This document shows, in pieces, positions 34,847-47,378 of a stretch of 64,000 nucleotides of DNA. This DNA comes from Timema cristinae. Taxonomy: Eukaryota; Arthropoda; Insecta; Phasmatodea; Timematidae. Within the stretch, counting starts at the first letter, position 1; each line of letters opens with the position of its first letter. A program made the position numbers and the translations under genes. The notes under the pieces were generated by a model. That model worked only from the letters and a program-made list of their open reading frames with translations, was not told the DNA's origin and did no database searches. The stretch lies in the NCBI GenBank assembly GCA_039000515.1, contig JBCFYV010000987.1:113032-177031 (forward strand), in the 5' to 3' direction.

Positions 34847-36845
34847 ATATCTAGGAAGATAGCCCAAAACATTTTTCACAATGAGCCCTTGATTTATTTC
34901 ACACCCACCTTTTATTAGGCCTTTTAACCACATTATTAGGGCCTAATTCATATTTAAAAGATTATATGGTCAAAAGTGCTTGTAGCAGGAAATGTACTAG
35001 GATTTGCATGAAGAGAGGCTCAAAGATAACCTGTAAAGTTATTAGTATATTCTTATCTGTTTTTCTGTTTTGGAAATCTAAAAAAAGAAAGCTTAGGATT
35101 TTTCCAAGCTCTGCTAGGACACCCTGGAACCTGACATACACAATTGTTCACCATCTTCTGAAAATACAAATGAAAGATCTTAAATGTATAAGTAATGATG
35201 ATATTTTTGAATGAATGTGTACATGTAAAACTTCAATAAAAGTCATGGCTTAGTCATTTGTAAGAAAGACTAGTCTTACTCTAAATTAAAATAATTTTTT
35301 GTACATGCCCATAGGGTAATAGTAGCTAATAATTACTCACCTCGGTGGCTGCACGGTTTAGCACAATACTATCCCCATTATTTTATATGTTAATATAATC
35401 TCAGATGCATTAACATAGATAACAACATACCTAGCCTACCGTAGTTAATTTGTTAGGTACCATACCTAGGTTCCTGAATGGTTACAAACTACTGCAAGAA
35501 TTTAGGCCACCTATTGTTTGTAATTATAATAAACTACTATCTTTTGAACATATTTCATACGATACTTCACTAATTATTAAAACCAATATCAATATAAACA
35601 ATCCATGGGGCTATAACTTGGTTCTAGCATTCTCGTAAGTTAATGTCTACATAATTATATTTTAACACAGAATGTAGAATTTCTGTTTGTTTAATGAACC
35701 CAACCCAGATTTCAATAGGCATTAAGTTATGAAAGCCTAGATATTAAAAGTATTTTTGGTTTTTTTATATTAGGCAATGTAGGACTAGGCATTATAGAAC
35801 TCTTAGCTCAGTCCAAGTTGGCAAAACAAGTTTAAACGACCACAATATATTTTTTGCTACCTCAATTGGAAGCTTGGGGGCTAACTGCCTATTGCTTTAT
35901 CAAAATTTATTGAATATTATATATTAAACTAGTTTTATTATGTACATTAGGTCTTCAGAATTTAAAAAAACCTATAAGTTAATGGGTTTGGAATGAGATG
36001 AAAATTCATTTAATCAGGCCAAAGAAGAAAACGGAACTAAAGTACCTAATGTACATATATTTAATATAAGTAAAACTCACTCATTCTTAAAATTAAATTT
36101 CAATTTTTTTAAATTAATGATCACACGTTCTAGCACTTGTTCGTGATGGCATCTCGAATCTTACATACCGACGCGGTTTTTTAGTTAAAGTTCTTATAGA
36201 CTTATTTATTTAAATAACGATAATAAATCAATACACGTACGACAATCTTGAAGATTCTCTAAATTAAATTTAATTATCATTTATTGAAATAAATTAGAGA
36301 GTTTAAAAACTTGTAAAAAATAGACAGCATAAGTATGAAGACAAGTTTAACCAACAGCGGAAATTTAGAAACACTATCTTTAAAATGAATAAACATTAAA
36401 TACTACTGTTAAATTTAAAAAAATACCATATAAAATATAACATTTTTAATTAATCAAGTAAAAAAATAATTGTTTAGAAATTTATAATACTTTTAAAATA
36501 ATTTAAGCACATATTAATTGATGGGGAAATATGTAGTTGTTGGCGACATGTTTTTAGTTATATTTCATGTGGCACATTCTAGCGAATGGAAGGGAAACTA
36601 TTCTTTTATTTTTTATAAAAACTTTAACGGGACGGAAGTGGGTATATTGGTCAACACCCCCTGTCTGTGTCCGTGGGTCAACTGTTTGAACTTAGAGTTT
36701 GATAATTTTGTTGCCTGGTCAGTGATGAAGCATCATAGTAGCAAGGGCCGGGATGTGTTGATTAGCTTGCAAAAAGAGCAATACATTCAGTAGAGTTCTC
36801 TTCGATTACATTTCTGGCTGGATATCCTTCATTTACGTAATTGGT
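34847..36845. other. Gene-free stretch
   Basis: No supported gene. It holds one SINE fragment (35336-35378). A frame at 36518-36793 has no recognisable domain and overlaps no other signal. Confidence 0.45.
35336..35378 (+). mobile_element. SINE family A head fragment
   Basis: CACCTCGGTGGCTGCACGG followed by TTTAGCACAATACTAT resembles the family A head at 40134. Confidence 0.4.
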
Positions 36846-36849
36846 CTAT

Positions 36850-36985
36850 CATTATGAAAAATTCAAGTTTTTATGATTACAATCTTTGTTCTGGATTGTT
36901 CCGTAAAAAAATTATTTTGTTCCGTTTTGATAAACCCACAAATAGTATGCTTACATTGGAGAAAGAGGGGTCAACTTCACGGTAG
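36850..36985 (-). repeat. Inverted single unit of the 38.5-kb array
   Basis: In reverse complement it shows GGAACAATCCAGAACAAAGA, TTGTAATCATAAAAA and the purine-rich block found in each unit of the array at 38550-39560, while the GGGGTCAACTTCACGG block lies in plus orientation beside it. Confidence 0.5.
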
Positions 36986-36989
36986 CCCA

Positions 36990-38545
36990 TTCCAGTTTGA
37001 ATAATATCTAGGCACTTATGTTAAATAAGTTTATTTTTAAATGATATCGATATTTTATAATGCATAGATACTCAAACCTATTCTTTTTAATCAAAAAGTT
37101 GTAGGAATGATAAGAATGTTTAAAATTAACTATGTATCCTATTTGTTTGTCATGTTTGTAAAATCCACATAACCGATTAGACTCTGAAACCAAACGGTGA
37201 AAAGTTGCGTTGGGATGGGAATTATTTAAAGTAAATTTTTGTAAATCAATATTATATTTATCAGAATGCAAGAGTTTAGCTGTTAAAAGACTTTATTGCA
37301 TAGCTATATTTAGTTTCCATTTGTAAAGGATGTTTTTGATTTAGTCATGTGCATTCATTTCGATTTTTTGTTTAATTCTTAGTTTGGTTTTTTTGACAAA
37401 TTTTTAGCGATTTTTTTAGAATTTCAGGCTATTCTATAGATATTTTTAATACATTTTTTGGAAATTTATTCTGGGTCCTGTTAGTAAAATTGATTTGAAA
37501 AAATAGTGTTTATTGTCAAGGAGTTAGTCTTTTTCGTATGAGTCATAGTTGGAATAATTGACATTTACTTCCAATCATGTCTCTTTGCGGCCAAAGTTAC
37601 TACTTACTACATCATAGCAAACAAAAGGAGGGTGCGATGTCAATACTTTAGGATAACCTATTTTTAAGCTCTCTGAGGGGGTGAGGGAAGAGGGAGGTGA
37701 GATCTCGGGTATATTTTGGTAATTTCACAACTGCACAAGTACATGAAATCAATATTTTGGAGCTTAGGAGGAAGTGAGGCCTATAAAAATACTTTTCTTT
37801 ACTATGAGTTTTATGGCATGCAATAAGTTGTAGACCAAGATCTCCCTAGTTTTTGTTATTTTTTTACTTGCTTCGCCTTTTTATTGCTTTTTTTGTGCAT
37901 AGTGAGCGAATCAAAGACAATATTTTTCATTCTTTGACACAGAGAATGGGATATTCTTTACTTGACGCCATGTGTGACTATACAGGTCGCACACACAAAA
38001 GGTCATCATCACTAATGACACTAGTTTAATTATTGTCTGTAATAGATCTAAGAACTAACAAACTAAAATATAATGCACAATAATCTGCAACAAACTAATA
38101 AAATTATAAAATCAAAAATACAAATTTTGTTATATTTTATCTAGTTGACGTGAGGAAATGGAGCTTAGCTTAGTGATAAGACTATATTAATTTTAAAACT
38201 ATCAACATGAAATAAACACATTTTTCAAAAGAAATTCCGAATAAAATAAAGATAAACATGTTAAGGAACTCAAGCAAACAAACAACAAACTTTAAACAAA
38301 AAATGTTCAAGTTTTTAAAGAATGTGAAAGAGCTACAACTAGAAAAAAAATTATCAAGGCTTTATAAAAGAAATAAATGGAAATCTTCGCAAAAATAAAT
38401 CTAAAATGAACCAATAACTAATTATTTATTGCAAAGATAAAATATCTATTTTTGAAAGTTGTATGTGTTCATGTGGAGAATATACTTGCCATAAAGGCGT
38501 CAATCCACGCTCTTAGTGTAAATAAATCTTGTGTTATCCTGCCAA
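36990..38545. other. Gene-free AT-rich stretch
   Basis: No supported gene or RNA. Confidence 0.5.
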
Positions 38546-38549
38546 AACG

Positions 38550-39560
38550 AAATGTGCGTATTTTTTTTTAGGAACCATCCTGAACAAACGAAGAACAAAC
38601 GATTGCAATCATAAAAATATGAATTTTTAAAAGATGGGGGAGGAGGGTCAACTTCATGGAAGTACATACAATTTTTGGGTGTATAAAAACATATCAAACT
38701 ATTTTTTCCAGAACAATCCAGAACAAACGAAGAACAAATTATTGCACTCATAAAATTTATTTTTTTAAGGTTTTTAGGGGGAAAGGACGGCAAGGCAGCT
38801 TCATGGTGGTTCAAAGTAAACATATCATTTGTGAGCGTATCAAAACGGAAAAAACTGATTTTTTTACGGAACATTCTGGAACTAACAAAGAAAAAAGTAT
38901 TGTAATCATAAAAAAATTGTTTTTAAAAGAGGAGAAGGGTGAATTCATGGATGTCAAATGTTAAAGTATAGTTAATTTTGGGGACGTATATAAAAACAAT
39001 TAACAATGCGAAACAAACGATCACAACCATAAAAATTTCAATTTTCAAAAGTGGGAGGGAGATATCGTAAAGTTGGCTCTATCAATATAAATATACCATA
39101 TGTGATATTATAAAACGGAACAAACGAAATTTTTGTGGGACAATCCGAAACAAACGAATGCAATCGTAAATACATGGATTTTTCAAAGGGAGGGGCTACT
39201 GTGAAGTTGGCCCTTCACGAGTAAACAAAGTGTCACAAATTCATGTCACATTTGCGCAAGAACAAATGTGGAATAAACGAGCCTTTTTGCGGTAAAATCT
39301 GGAACAAACGATTGCAAACATAAAAATGTAAATTTTCCAAAGTGTGTGTGTGTGTATGTGGGGGGGGGGGGGGGGGGTAAAGGGAGGGGGGTTACCATGA
39401 AGTTGGCCCCACCAATGTAAGCATATAATTTGTGGGCCTATTAAAACAGAACAAATGAAAATTTGTGCGGAACAATCCGAAACTAGCAAATAACAAACGA
39501 TTGCAATAAAAAAAATATTGAATTTTTAAAATGGGGGTTGGGGGAAACTTCGTGGACGTA
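38550..39560 (+). repeat. Degenerate tandem array, about 150 bp, seven units
   Basis: The anchor GGAACAATCCGAAACAAACG recurs in variants near 38572, 38707, 38865, 38998, 39148, 39290 and 39470. Each is followed by GATTGCAATCATAAAAAT, an AT-rich stretch, a G-rich block and an AACTTCATGGA / AAGTTGGCCC block. A GT run and poly-G (39344-39377) lie in one unit. Confidence 0.75.
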
Positions 39561-39713
39561 ATTTTTCCACAGTAGGTACCACCTACCCATGGTGCAAATT
39601 GTGGAATTATTTTAATTTGGTTAAGAAAATATTAAACATTTAACTTCCTGTTATATTATTTTTGACAGAGGTATCTTTCTCCTCAATAATCTAGGTATAT
39701 CATCGTCACTTTC

Positions 39714-39890
39714 CTATACAACTCGAAATTCTTCATTTTCAATTGAACTAAACTCACAACTATCATATTCTTCAGAGCTTTGTAATTCTGAATCGGTACA
39801 TTCAACATCAAAATACTTATGTCTAATAATGTTATCATTTGAGTAAGGAGGGAGTTCTACCAAACTGGACATGTACTCCGTATCACACAT
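39714..39890 (-). other. Short acidic open frame, possible exon
   Basis: 58 codons from ATG 39890-39888 to TAG at 39716-39714. The residues are rich in Asp, Glu and Ser, and after the stop the same frame continues ESDDDIPRLLRRK. The composition looks more coding-like than its surroundings, resembling the acidic N-terminus of some transposases. No motif supports a function. Confidence 0.2.
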
Positions 39891-40133
39891 GTCTTCTCAG
39901 TAATAGAAAAAATATTAAGGCCTAAATTATAATTTCAAAATATATATATTATTTATTCTAATAAATAACAGCAACTAATGATTTTTCAATAGAGATAAAG
40001 CGTATTATAAAAATAAGTATGTTTTATACACCTATATAACCTGTAATTATATATACGAGAGAGAGAGAGAATTGAACAAAACTGATTTCAAAGTGAGCAG
40101 ATTTTATATAAATCTAAACTTCGATAAGGAGTT

Positions 40134-40379
40134 ACCCGCCTCGGTGGCGTAGTTGGCTAACGCGCTGGTCGTGTTGAGCTCGACTGCTGAGGACGGGGAG
40201 ATCGAGGCTCGAATCTCGGTCGGGTGAACTGGGGGTGGTTTTTTCTAAATGCCTTTCCACTCTCCCTCCACGCAAATGTGGGTTCACTTCCTCTAATTCA
40301 ACCTTCCCAATTCCTAATCCATTAGAGTAATTAGTACTTAAAGCGTATAACCCGAACGGGTAGTAAGACGCGGTGCTAA
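40134..40379 (+). mobile_element. SINE family A, best-preserved copy
   Basis: Head CCTCGGTGGCGTAGTTGGCT (box A) and AGGCTCGAATCTCGG (box B), the blocks GGTGGTTTTTTCTAAATGCC and TTCCACTCTCCCTCC, the TCACTTCCTCTAATTC and CCAATTCCTAA stretches, and the tail AACCCGAACGGGTAGTAAGA. The tail ends in GCTAAATATATATT. Confidence 0.9.
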
Positions 40380-41385
40380 ATATATATTGATAAGGAGTTG
40401 AATCTGTTGGTGAATCATGCCAAATATATGTATTCAAAAAATTACTAGGAACTTGCAACAATAAACTCGAGTTTACAAAAAAAAAAGTAGGTTTATTAAT
40501 AATTTACCTAGACAAATAAAAAATATATATAATTTATACATATTTTTGGCGGCTTTCCAAATGTGTTCTCTTTCTATAGTTCTCCAACCTATTCTCCAAG
40601 TAAATAGGGTGCATTTACTATAAAAATTTGTTTTCTTCTCCAGGCACCCTAGAATAATCCAAACCTCTAAACCTAATCACTAAATAATTCAAAGTGTCTA
40701 AAAACATTGGAGAGCGATTATATATAAGTTAAATCTTATTTGGATAAGAATGCTTCAGTTATTGTGATTAAATTAATTCAAATAAAAATTGTTCTCTCTC
40801 TCACACATACACCTGATATTTTAATTGGCACATAATCATTATAGACTACTTATATATGAACTACAACGTCTTGACCTAATTATATCCTTATAGGTGGGAT
40901 TAACAGAGAAATTCTAAATATTCCAATATAATAGTTTTCAAAATTTAATCCATATAAAATGCTGGAAAAATTGCAGGCTTAAACTTAGATTCTTGCATTC
41001 TCACCATTTTTAAGGCGGTAAAAATCTATTTCTTATCAAGCATATTTTGAAGAGGCGACTCAATTAACAGTTTGACAGCTGTGGGAGAGAACGTAGGAAA
41101 ATTCAAGCTATAAATGTGATATAATTATAGTAACATAGCCCGACACGTTAGCTCAGTTGCTAGTGGGATGGTCTACAGAATTTCGGGTTCGATTTCTGTT
41201 AGGAGCGTAGTATTTAATATTTGATCAATTCTCGGCCTTCTTCTGGATGTTGTATATGGTTTAGAATTCATTAATTCTATTTAACCGTAGAAACTTGCCG
41301 TATTCCTAAAATTATCAAATATTTGAACAATATAATCAATTTAATTGTAACCACTTGCCTTCTTGGGTTTGCCACTTAAGGTAAA

Positions 41386-41389
<4 letters not shown>
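40380..41389. other. Gene-free stretch
   Basis: No supported gene apart from the tRNA-like fragment at 41138-41208. Confidence 0.5.
41138..41208 (+). mobile_element. tRNA-like fragment
   Basis: CACGTTAGCTCAGTTGCTAG is a good box A and TCGGGTTCGATTTCTGTTAG a good box B, 35 bases apart as in tRNAs. The acceptor stem does not pair, so this is a tRNA relic or a SINE head, similar to 43679-43795. Confidence 0.5.

Positions 41390-41458
<69 letters not shown>
41390..41458. repeat. (AT)n microsatellite
   Basis: About 69 bases of pure AT dinucleotide repeat. Confidence 0.95.
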
Positions 41459-41463
<5 letters not shown>

Positions 41464-42325
41464 TGCTTTGATAATCACCATCTATGCACACTTTATATTT
41501 ACCTATAGGCTAGGCCTAACTAATTTGAGGAAAATCATTCAGATGATTTAAAATGTTGATAATCACAAAATTTAATGTTAATTAAAATCTAATTAATCAA
41601 AAAAATTTATCATGCAAGTAATCCCATATGAACCAAGATCTAAGTCAGACTGACATTATAAATATTCTTACCTCTAATACAATATAAATACATATAAAAA
41701 CATAAATAATTTAATTGAAGGTAATAATTGCAATTTTCACTAAATTGAAGATCGTGAAAATATTTTTGCCATATACATATTAATGTATTCAGAGTAATAA
41801 GTTTTGCCAATTTAAGTTATATAAAAAAATGACTTTTTCTGCATTAATAATGACTAAACTAGTTCAAATAACTAAGAAATTTAAACACCATAAACTGCCT
41901 AAATTACTATTTTTTTCATGAAAAAGATTCTTTATACAATGGCTGTAAACAATGTTTTTAAATGTAAGTATTTATTTCATCATTTTTGATATGCAATGTG
42001 TCGAAACCTTGGGCCATCACCTACAGCCATTTATTGTTTACTAGATTGTATATTCTGTGTTACTGATTCTGGAAACCTCTAGCATATAAAATAAACATAA
42101 AGCCTATCTGCCTATATAATACATTATGCTCATTCTCGATTTCTATGCTTGACGTTTTCCATGTTGTGATGGAAGGAACCATTGTTTATTATTTTAATAA
42201 TTATATATATATTGTTTCTTTACAGTTTACAGAGATCAGAAATAAAACACAAATCTAAAAATGACTAAAACATGTTTCAATAATGAAATAACCCCTGCAG
42301 TAATATAAAGATCAATATCACTATA
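41459..42325. other. Gene-free AT-rich stretch
   Basis: No supported gene. Confidence 0.5.
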
Positions 42326-42613
42326 GGTGACCTGATGGTCTAGGGGTAAGGTGTCGGACTTCTGTGCTGGGGTCCGGGGTTCGATCCTCGGTCCCGGTAC
42401 AAATTTATCTGTTCACCAAACCCTTCCTTCACCTCTGACAAGACATCTTGTGATTGTGGGGAATGCCAGGCCTCCACCGTGGTTCGGATCGCACGTTAAA
42501 CTGTAGGTCCTCCATTTCATCTCACAATCACCCTACCATTACACATGAGCGTAAGTGCGTATAACCCGAACAGGTAGTAAGTAAGACGCAGTGCTAATAA
42601 TAATAATAATATC
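42326..42613 (+). mobile_element. SINE family B, full length
   Basis: Same structure as 13751-14031: GGTGACCTGATGGTCTAGGG head, GGGGTTCGATCCTCGG box B, CCTCCACCGTGG block and the shared tail. The tail carries a small GTAAGTAAGA duplication and ends in (TAA)n. Confidence 0.9.
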
Positions 42614-43678
42614 ACTATAATATGAGGCTAATTATTTCAAGAGACAGCTTGTGAATGATCGTTTAAACAAAACTCGCATGGACTGCAGATTACTTGGGTT
42701 TCCTGGATAAGACAGCTGGAGTAAGTAACTGCTGTGTATAGCACGAACTGTGGAGGAGGGCTATCACCCTTTCTTGTCAGCTAAGCTACACTTCCCTACA
42801 AAGTTTTGATCTCATGAGCCAACTTGGAATTTCAGTACATATTTTTATGGCATACTTAAATCAAGTTATTCAGTAAAACGTTGCATATTTTTTTTAAATC
42901 TTAAGTATACACATCTATACATCGCATGATTTAATATATATAGATGAATTAGTATTAATAAACAAATTGTTGAATTGTGTTGATTTTAAGGGAACTTTAA
43001 GTATATTTATATAGAGTATGCTTTTACCTACGCTAAAACCCCAGCTTTATCAAATAGGTATAGTATTAAAGATAATAAATTTAAATTTTCAAAAAGTGTG
43101 GCCTAAGACTAGATTCGGAAAACGTAAAAATTGAAGTTTCTTACCCTCATAGCTCTTGAATAAAAATAGATAAAAATATATTTATGCTGTGTAACATTTC
43201 ATAGAAGAAAACTCTTTTGCCTTAACTTAGGTGTAATTTTTAAAGTTTTTAAAATTACTAAATATTGGTGTCGTTTGATTTACGTATTATTATGCACGTG
43301 TATTAAAGTGAATAAATATCTAAATATTGCACCATAAGAAACAAAGAGCATAAAATGGGATCACTATTTAGCGTCCCATCACTGTGACTTTCAACAAATA
43401 TTTACTGTAAAAATTCTGCTAGCTGTCGGTTAAACCCATATAATTGTAGATAGCCTCTAGATTGTATTTTATATGATCTAGGGAGGGAGGGGAGCTATAT
43501 AGGCATATTATTTGATTAATAAAAGCCTTTGCTATTATGTTTAGTCCAGTAGGCTGCTGCATAACAGTAATATTTCATTTAAGTAGAATACCTAGTCTTC
43601 TTATTTGTTTAATTATATTTCAACATTATATTCCAGTTCAATCAGAGGCAAAGGAAAACTTGGATCCCATTAGGTCCG
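42614..43678. other. Gene-free stretch
   Basis: No supported gene. Confidence 0.5.
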
Positions 43679-43795
43679 ACGCCATAGCTCAGTCGGTAGT
43701 GTGTCTGCCTGCCAAGCTAAGGGTCTTGGGTTCGATTACCGGCATGGCCGATAAATTTATCATTGGTGAAGTGTAGGTACACCCTTTCATAGTGA
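43679..43795 (+). mobile_element. tRNA-derived SINE head, third type
   Basis: GCCATAGCTCAGTCGGTAGT (box A) and GGGTTCGATTACCGGC (box B) with a short GCCAT/ATGGC terminal pairing look tRNA-like, but the anticodon arm does not pair. A unique body follows (CCGATAAATTTATCATTGG). No shared tail is visible. Confidence 0.55.
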
Positions 43796-43904
43796 ATAAA
43801 TTAACTGCCGAGGACTGAGCGGTGTGACTTTTATAGATTTTGGATAGTTTATAAGTCGTGTGCTGATATAATCAGTTGGTTCATAAAGTCATCATCATCA
43901 TTAT

Positions 43905-44415
43905 CAACATTTTCCAGCCTGTGGCCGGGTCCGCTTAGTAAAATGCCTACATCTCCCCCCTCCCCCTCTCTCTCTCTCACCATTCTATATAGATGGAGTG
44001 AGTAGTGATGTGCAATACAAGGAGCCTACCTAGTGGGCCCCACTTAGCCTCCCCTACTCAATACTGTCCTCACTGCCAAGTGGTGTACCCCGGGCCTGAG
44101 CAGCCTGTTGGAGGTTGGGTGAAGCCCCAGCGGAAGCCAGGTTAGGTGCAGACGAGCGACAGGAGGCTGGTCAGGGCTAAAACCAACAAGCTTGAAACAG
44201 GGCCTGGCCAGTTGGCTCCCAACTTGGTGGGCTGAGAGTGTGAGGGCTGGGGACGAAGATCTGAGTCATTGTCAGCACCTGTAGCCTCAGTGAGTGAAGG
44301 CTACCACCACAATAAGGTTTACCTGGGAACCTATAGACAGCAGCCCGCTACCCAGGTGTAGGCCACGACAGGCCTAGTAAGCCGGTGGCCGAAGAAGGAA
44401 ACAAAAGCTTAGGTT
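43905..44415. repeat. GC-rich block, probable repeat of unknown class
   Basis: About 500 bp much richer in G and C than its surroundings, with CTCTCTCTCTC and CCTCCCC runs at the left and sharp compositional edges. No frame or RNA fold is recognised. The composition suggests an inserted repeat, perhaps the 5' region of a LINE, but nothing proves this. Confidence 0.35.
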
Positions 44416-44531
44416 CAGAAAGTGCACATTAAATACCCTGAATAAAATAGAAAAAAAAAATTCAAAAGAAATGACAAGGTGTTGCTCTAGACTGATCATT
44501 TAGTTATCTTGAAGGTTGTCAGAGTGTATTT

Positions 44532-46460
44532 GAGGCGTCTATTTCCAAAGGGTGACTTGTCCGAGCCTATTGAATTTTGGGAAACAACAAAAAACATTTA
44601 TTGAACTTATTTCACAATTTAAATCAATGAATTTTTGTATATTTATTACTGCTATTCAAATAATTATTCTGGAGGAATAACAGCTTTCAGAAACCATGGG
44701 TTCTTCTTAAAAAAAAAAGAAACATTACTTGGACAAGTTGCCATTTGGAATTGCATGATGGACAAGGGCCATTATGGAACTGTTTAAAATGGACAAAGGG
44801 ACATTTTCATTTTGTGAGCATATAAACCATAACTTAAAGCTAAAGTCATTTATCTTTTTTGACATTAATTCATAGTAAAACTTGTAAAAGTAAACACAAA
44901 TAAGTTCAAGAGTATTTGTAGGCATTTGCATGAATATGAATGAAAAACTTAGATAAACCTTTTTATTTATTCAGACTTCTTTTGAAATAGATAATATTAA
45001 AGAACTAAAATAAAGTTCAGAGAGTCATAGTATTTTTTTTAACGTTTAAATTACACTCTGTATGTAAGCTAGTAGTTTATTAAGTCCACTTTTAGTACAT
45101 ATTATCATCAAGATCATGCATCAGTCTTCCTTCGTTTTCATCTTCTGAAAGTTATCCAGAGTCTCTGACCAACTCTGAGAAGACGATGTCTCTATAGAAC
45201 TGTAAGCCCGGTAGATTCTCCCAGTCTTCACCATAGTGAAGTTGTAGTAATCTTTTGACATCATCTTTCTTAGTTTGTTTCACAGGAACACCTATTTTGA
45301 CTAGCTGTGGATTGATCTCAGCAGTCTTCCGTTTGGACGCAAAACCTTTCTGGAAATTCCCACCTCTGTGTTGTATGAACCTCTAACAAGAATGTCTGGT
45401 TTTGGTGTGCTTCCCCGGGTGATAATGAATCTCTTGCATACAGCAGAGCGGAAGTGCCACTGGTTAGGTTTCTTCAAAATGTCCCCTGTTGCTGCTTTTC
45501 AGTTGAAGTCATTGCAGTCCCTCCCTTTCTTCAGGACAATCCCATTATTCTAAAAAAAACTATAGTACTCTTCAGGTTTGGATATTGTGCTCATTTTCTT
45601 GAGTTATTTTTGAATTCAACCTACTCATGTCTTGAAGTGTGAGTTGTGAGCAATATAAGTCATTTCGGTGCTTGTGTTGGCAATCAGATAGTTTTGGCAG
45701 GCACTTCGAAGAATACTTACTCTTTTTGTCCACAATTTTATGGAAGAAAATTGGATTCCTCTCTTTTTTTTTATGCCTTTTCCTTTAGAAGAACATATCG
45801 CACTTCCTACTTGCTTAACCTCACTTTCTCCACTAGCTGTAGGCATAGGTTCTTCCAAAATACACAAAGCTACTTAGCCAACAACTGTATAATAATTCTT
45901 TCAAATAAATAAATAAATAATCACTTTCGTTAATGAGTGACGACTAAAATACCTCAAATACAACTAATATTATTGTTAAGTCTCCCTAGGCACTTTTCAC
46001 AAACAAACAATATACTTTCTAATCATCGAATGTATTTTAGTTTAGTTATGTTTCAATGAAATTGTAACCCTATAAACTTCACCACGTGTATTATCCAATT
46101 CAAATGAACCAAAATACTAAGGAAAAGAGATTTTAATAGATGATGTAACAATGCTTGAGAAATGGACAAGGTTCATTTTGAAACTCCTTTCAGCAGCTTG
46201 CTTAGTGAGGATATGGGACAAGGAACTTTTTGTTCCTGTATAAGGTATGTTTTAAAATGTTGCCATTTTGGATATCTTGTTGTGGACAAGGACAACTTTG
46301 GAAATGTTAAGTATTTTTAAATGTAATTCTAAGGGTTTAAGGACGTTTTGGAATTGTAAAACATACGTGAGTCAATAGATGATCCCAAGACGAAACCAGT
46401 GATAGTAATAACTCAATTTTTAATTTTTGTGGACAAGTCACCCTTGGAAACGGACACTTC
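44532..46460. mobile_element. TIR DNA transposon, 1.93 kb, with subterminal repeats
   Basis: Left end GAGGCGTCTATTTCCAAAGG then GTGACTTGTCC (44532-44562) matches the reverse complement of the right end GGACAAGTCACCCTTGGA then AACGGACACTTC (46431-46460). ATTT lies directly outside both ends, a possible 4-bp target duplication. GGACAAG-type motifs recur near both ends (44732, 44760, 44791; 46163, 46216, 46282). The 4-bp duplication is compatible with Sola-type elements, but the superfamily is not established. Confidence 0.6.
45152..45382 (-). pseudogene. Transposase-like C-terminal remnant
   Basis: A 76-codon minus-strand frame contains KRKTAEINPQLVKIGVPVKQ, then KKDDVKRLLQLHYGEDWENL and FYRDIVFSELV. 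The residue mixture (basic, then acidic and hydrophobic helix) looks coding, and the frame lies in the middle of the TIR element at 44532-46460. No catalytic motif is present. It is probably the tail of the element's own transposase, whose rest is lost or shifted. Weak. Confidence 0.3.
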
Positions 46461-47030
46461 ATTTATGCTATTATTGTTTATACTAATATCCTTTTCACTT
46501 TACAACTAGCAATATTGTGCCATAAGCTGTCTAGAATAACTGTGACTTTACAAGTTAACAAAACAGTCGATCAAAATTTATTTAGATTCAATGATTTTTG
46601 ACACCACGAGTGGGCTACTGACACGCTTAAGCATAGTGTTTTACTGGTTCTATGTAAGGAGAGGAAGAAAAGCCAATATATGTATTAACTAGGTTTGATA
46701 GTTTTGTTACTACAGTAGGGAGGGAATTCATGCTTCAGGGCACAAAGGGGTGGAAATGATTATCCCCACCCCTCCCTCCCCTCCCGCGGCGTGGACTCGC
46801 GGACGCGCTCTATCTGTCTCTCTCTCTCTCAAAGTGAGAGGTGGGCTTTTTGATATAACCCCTTCCCTCGAACAGTTTTTCAGAGCCGGCTGGAAACATA
46901 CATATCTAAATGATCTTTTTGCTCTGAATGAAACATACATATCCCTCTTATTATAAAAGGCCATAGCCTTAAATGGACACTCTTTTATTTATATGTAATA
47001 GGATCACGGACTTAAATAAATAATACAACT
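46461..47030. other. Gene-free stretch before the Polinton
   Basis: No supported gene. A G/C- and CT-rich part lies at 46760-46850 with (CT)n. The left Polinton boundary must lie near here but no inverted repeat pairing with the right side is visible. Confidence 0.4.
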
Positions 47031-47378
47031 TTTTTATTTAGCGAGTATATTATTAAGATTATGATGATACACACATACACATATAAATTCTTTCTCTCGG
47101 AAAAAAAATAGTCTTTCACTCGATGCATATAAAAAATCTCTTTCTCTAAAGTCTTACATATAGTGTTTTTTTTTCAGTCTTGTCTAAACACGTACATACG
47201 TCATAGAACGCGCACGCGCGCACTCGCGAACGCTTCACCACTTGAACAGTTCGTACTCGCCTTCACCTAGATATATAAGTCCTCTCTGTGAAGCGTTAAA
47301 GCGACTCCTGTACCTTGCACCAAAGTTTTTACCTGGAAGATGCACTCTGCCCACATAGTCTAGCGTTATGATGCTCGG

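Noticed and set aside
36518..36793. 91-codon plus-strand frame
   Set aside because: No motif, homologue or promoter signal; length is near what AT-rich random DNA can give.
41363..41551. Open frame encoding an Ile-Tyr repeat peptide
   Set aside because: It is the translation of the (AT)n microsatellite.
43679..43755. Functional tRNA gene
   Set aside because: Box A and B are good but the anticodon arm does not pair and a SINE-like body follows.
46728..46964. Opposed open frames with Arg/Pro-rich peptides
   Set aside because: They overlie the CT-rich low-complexity block and resemble no protein.
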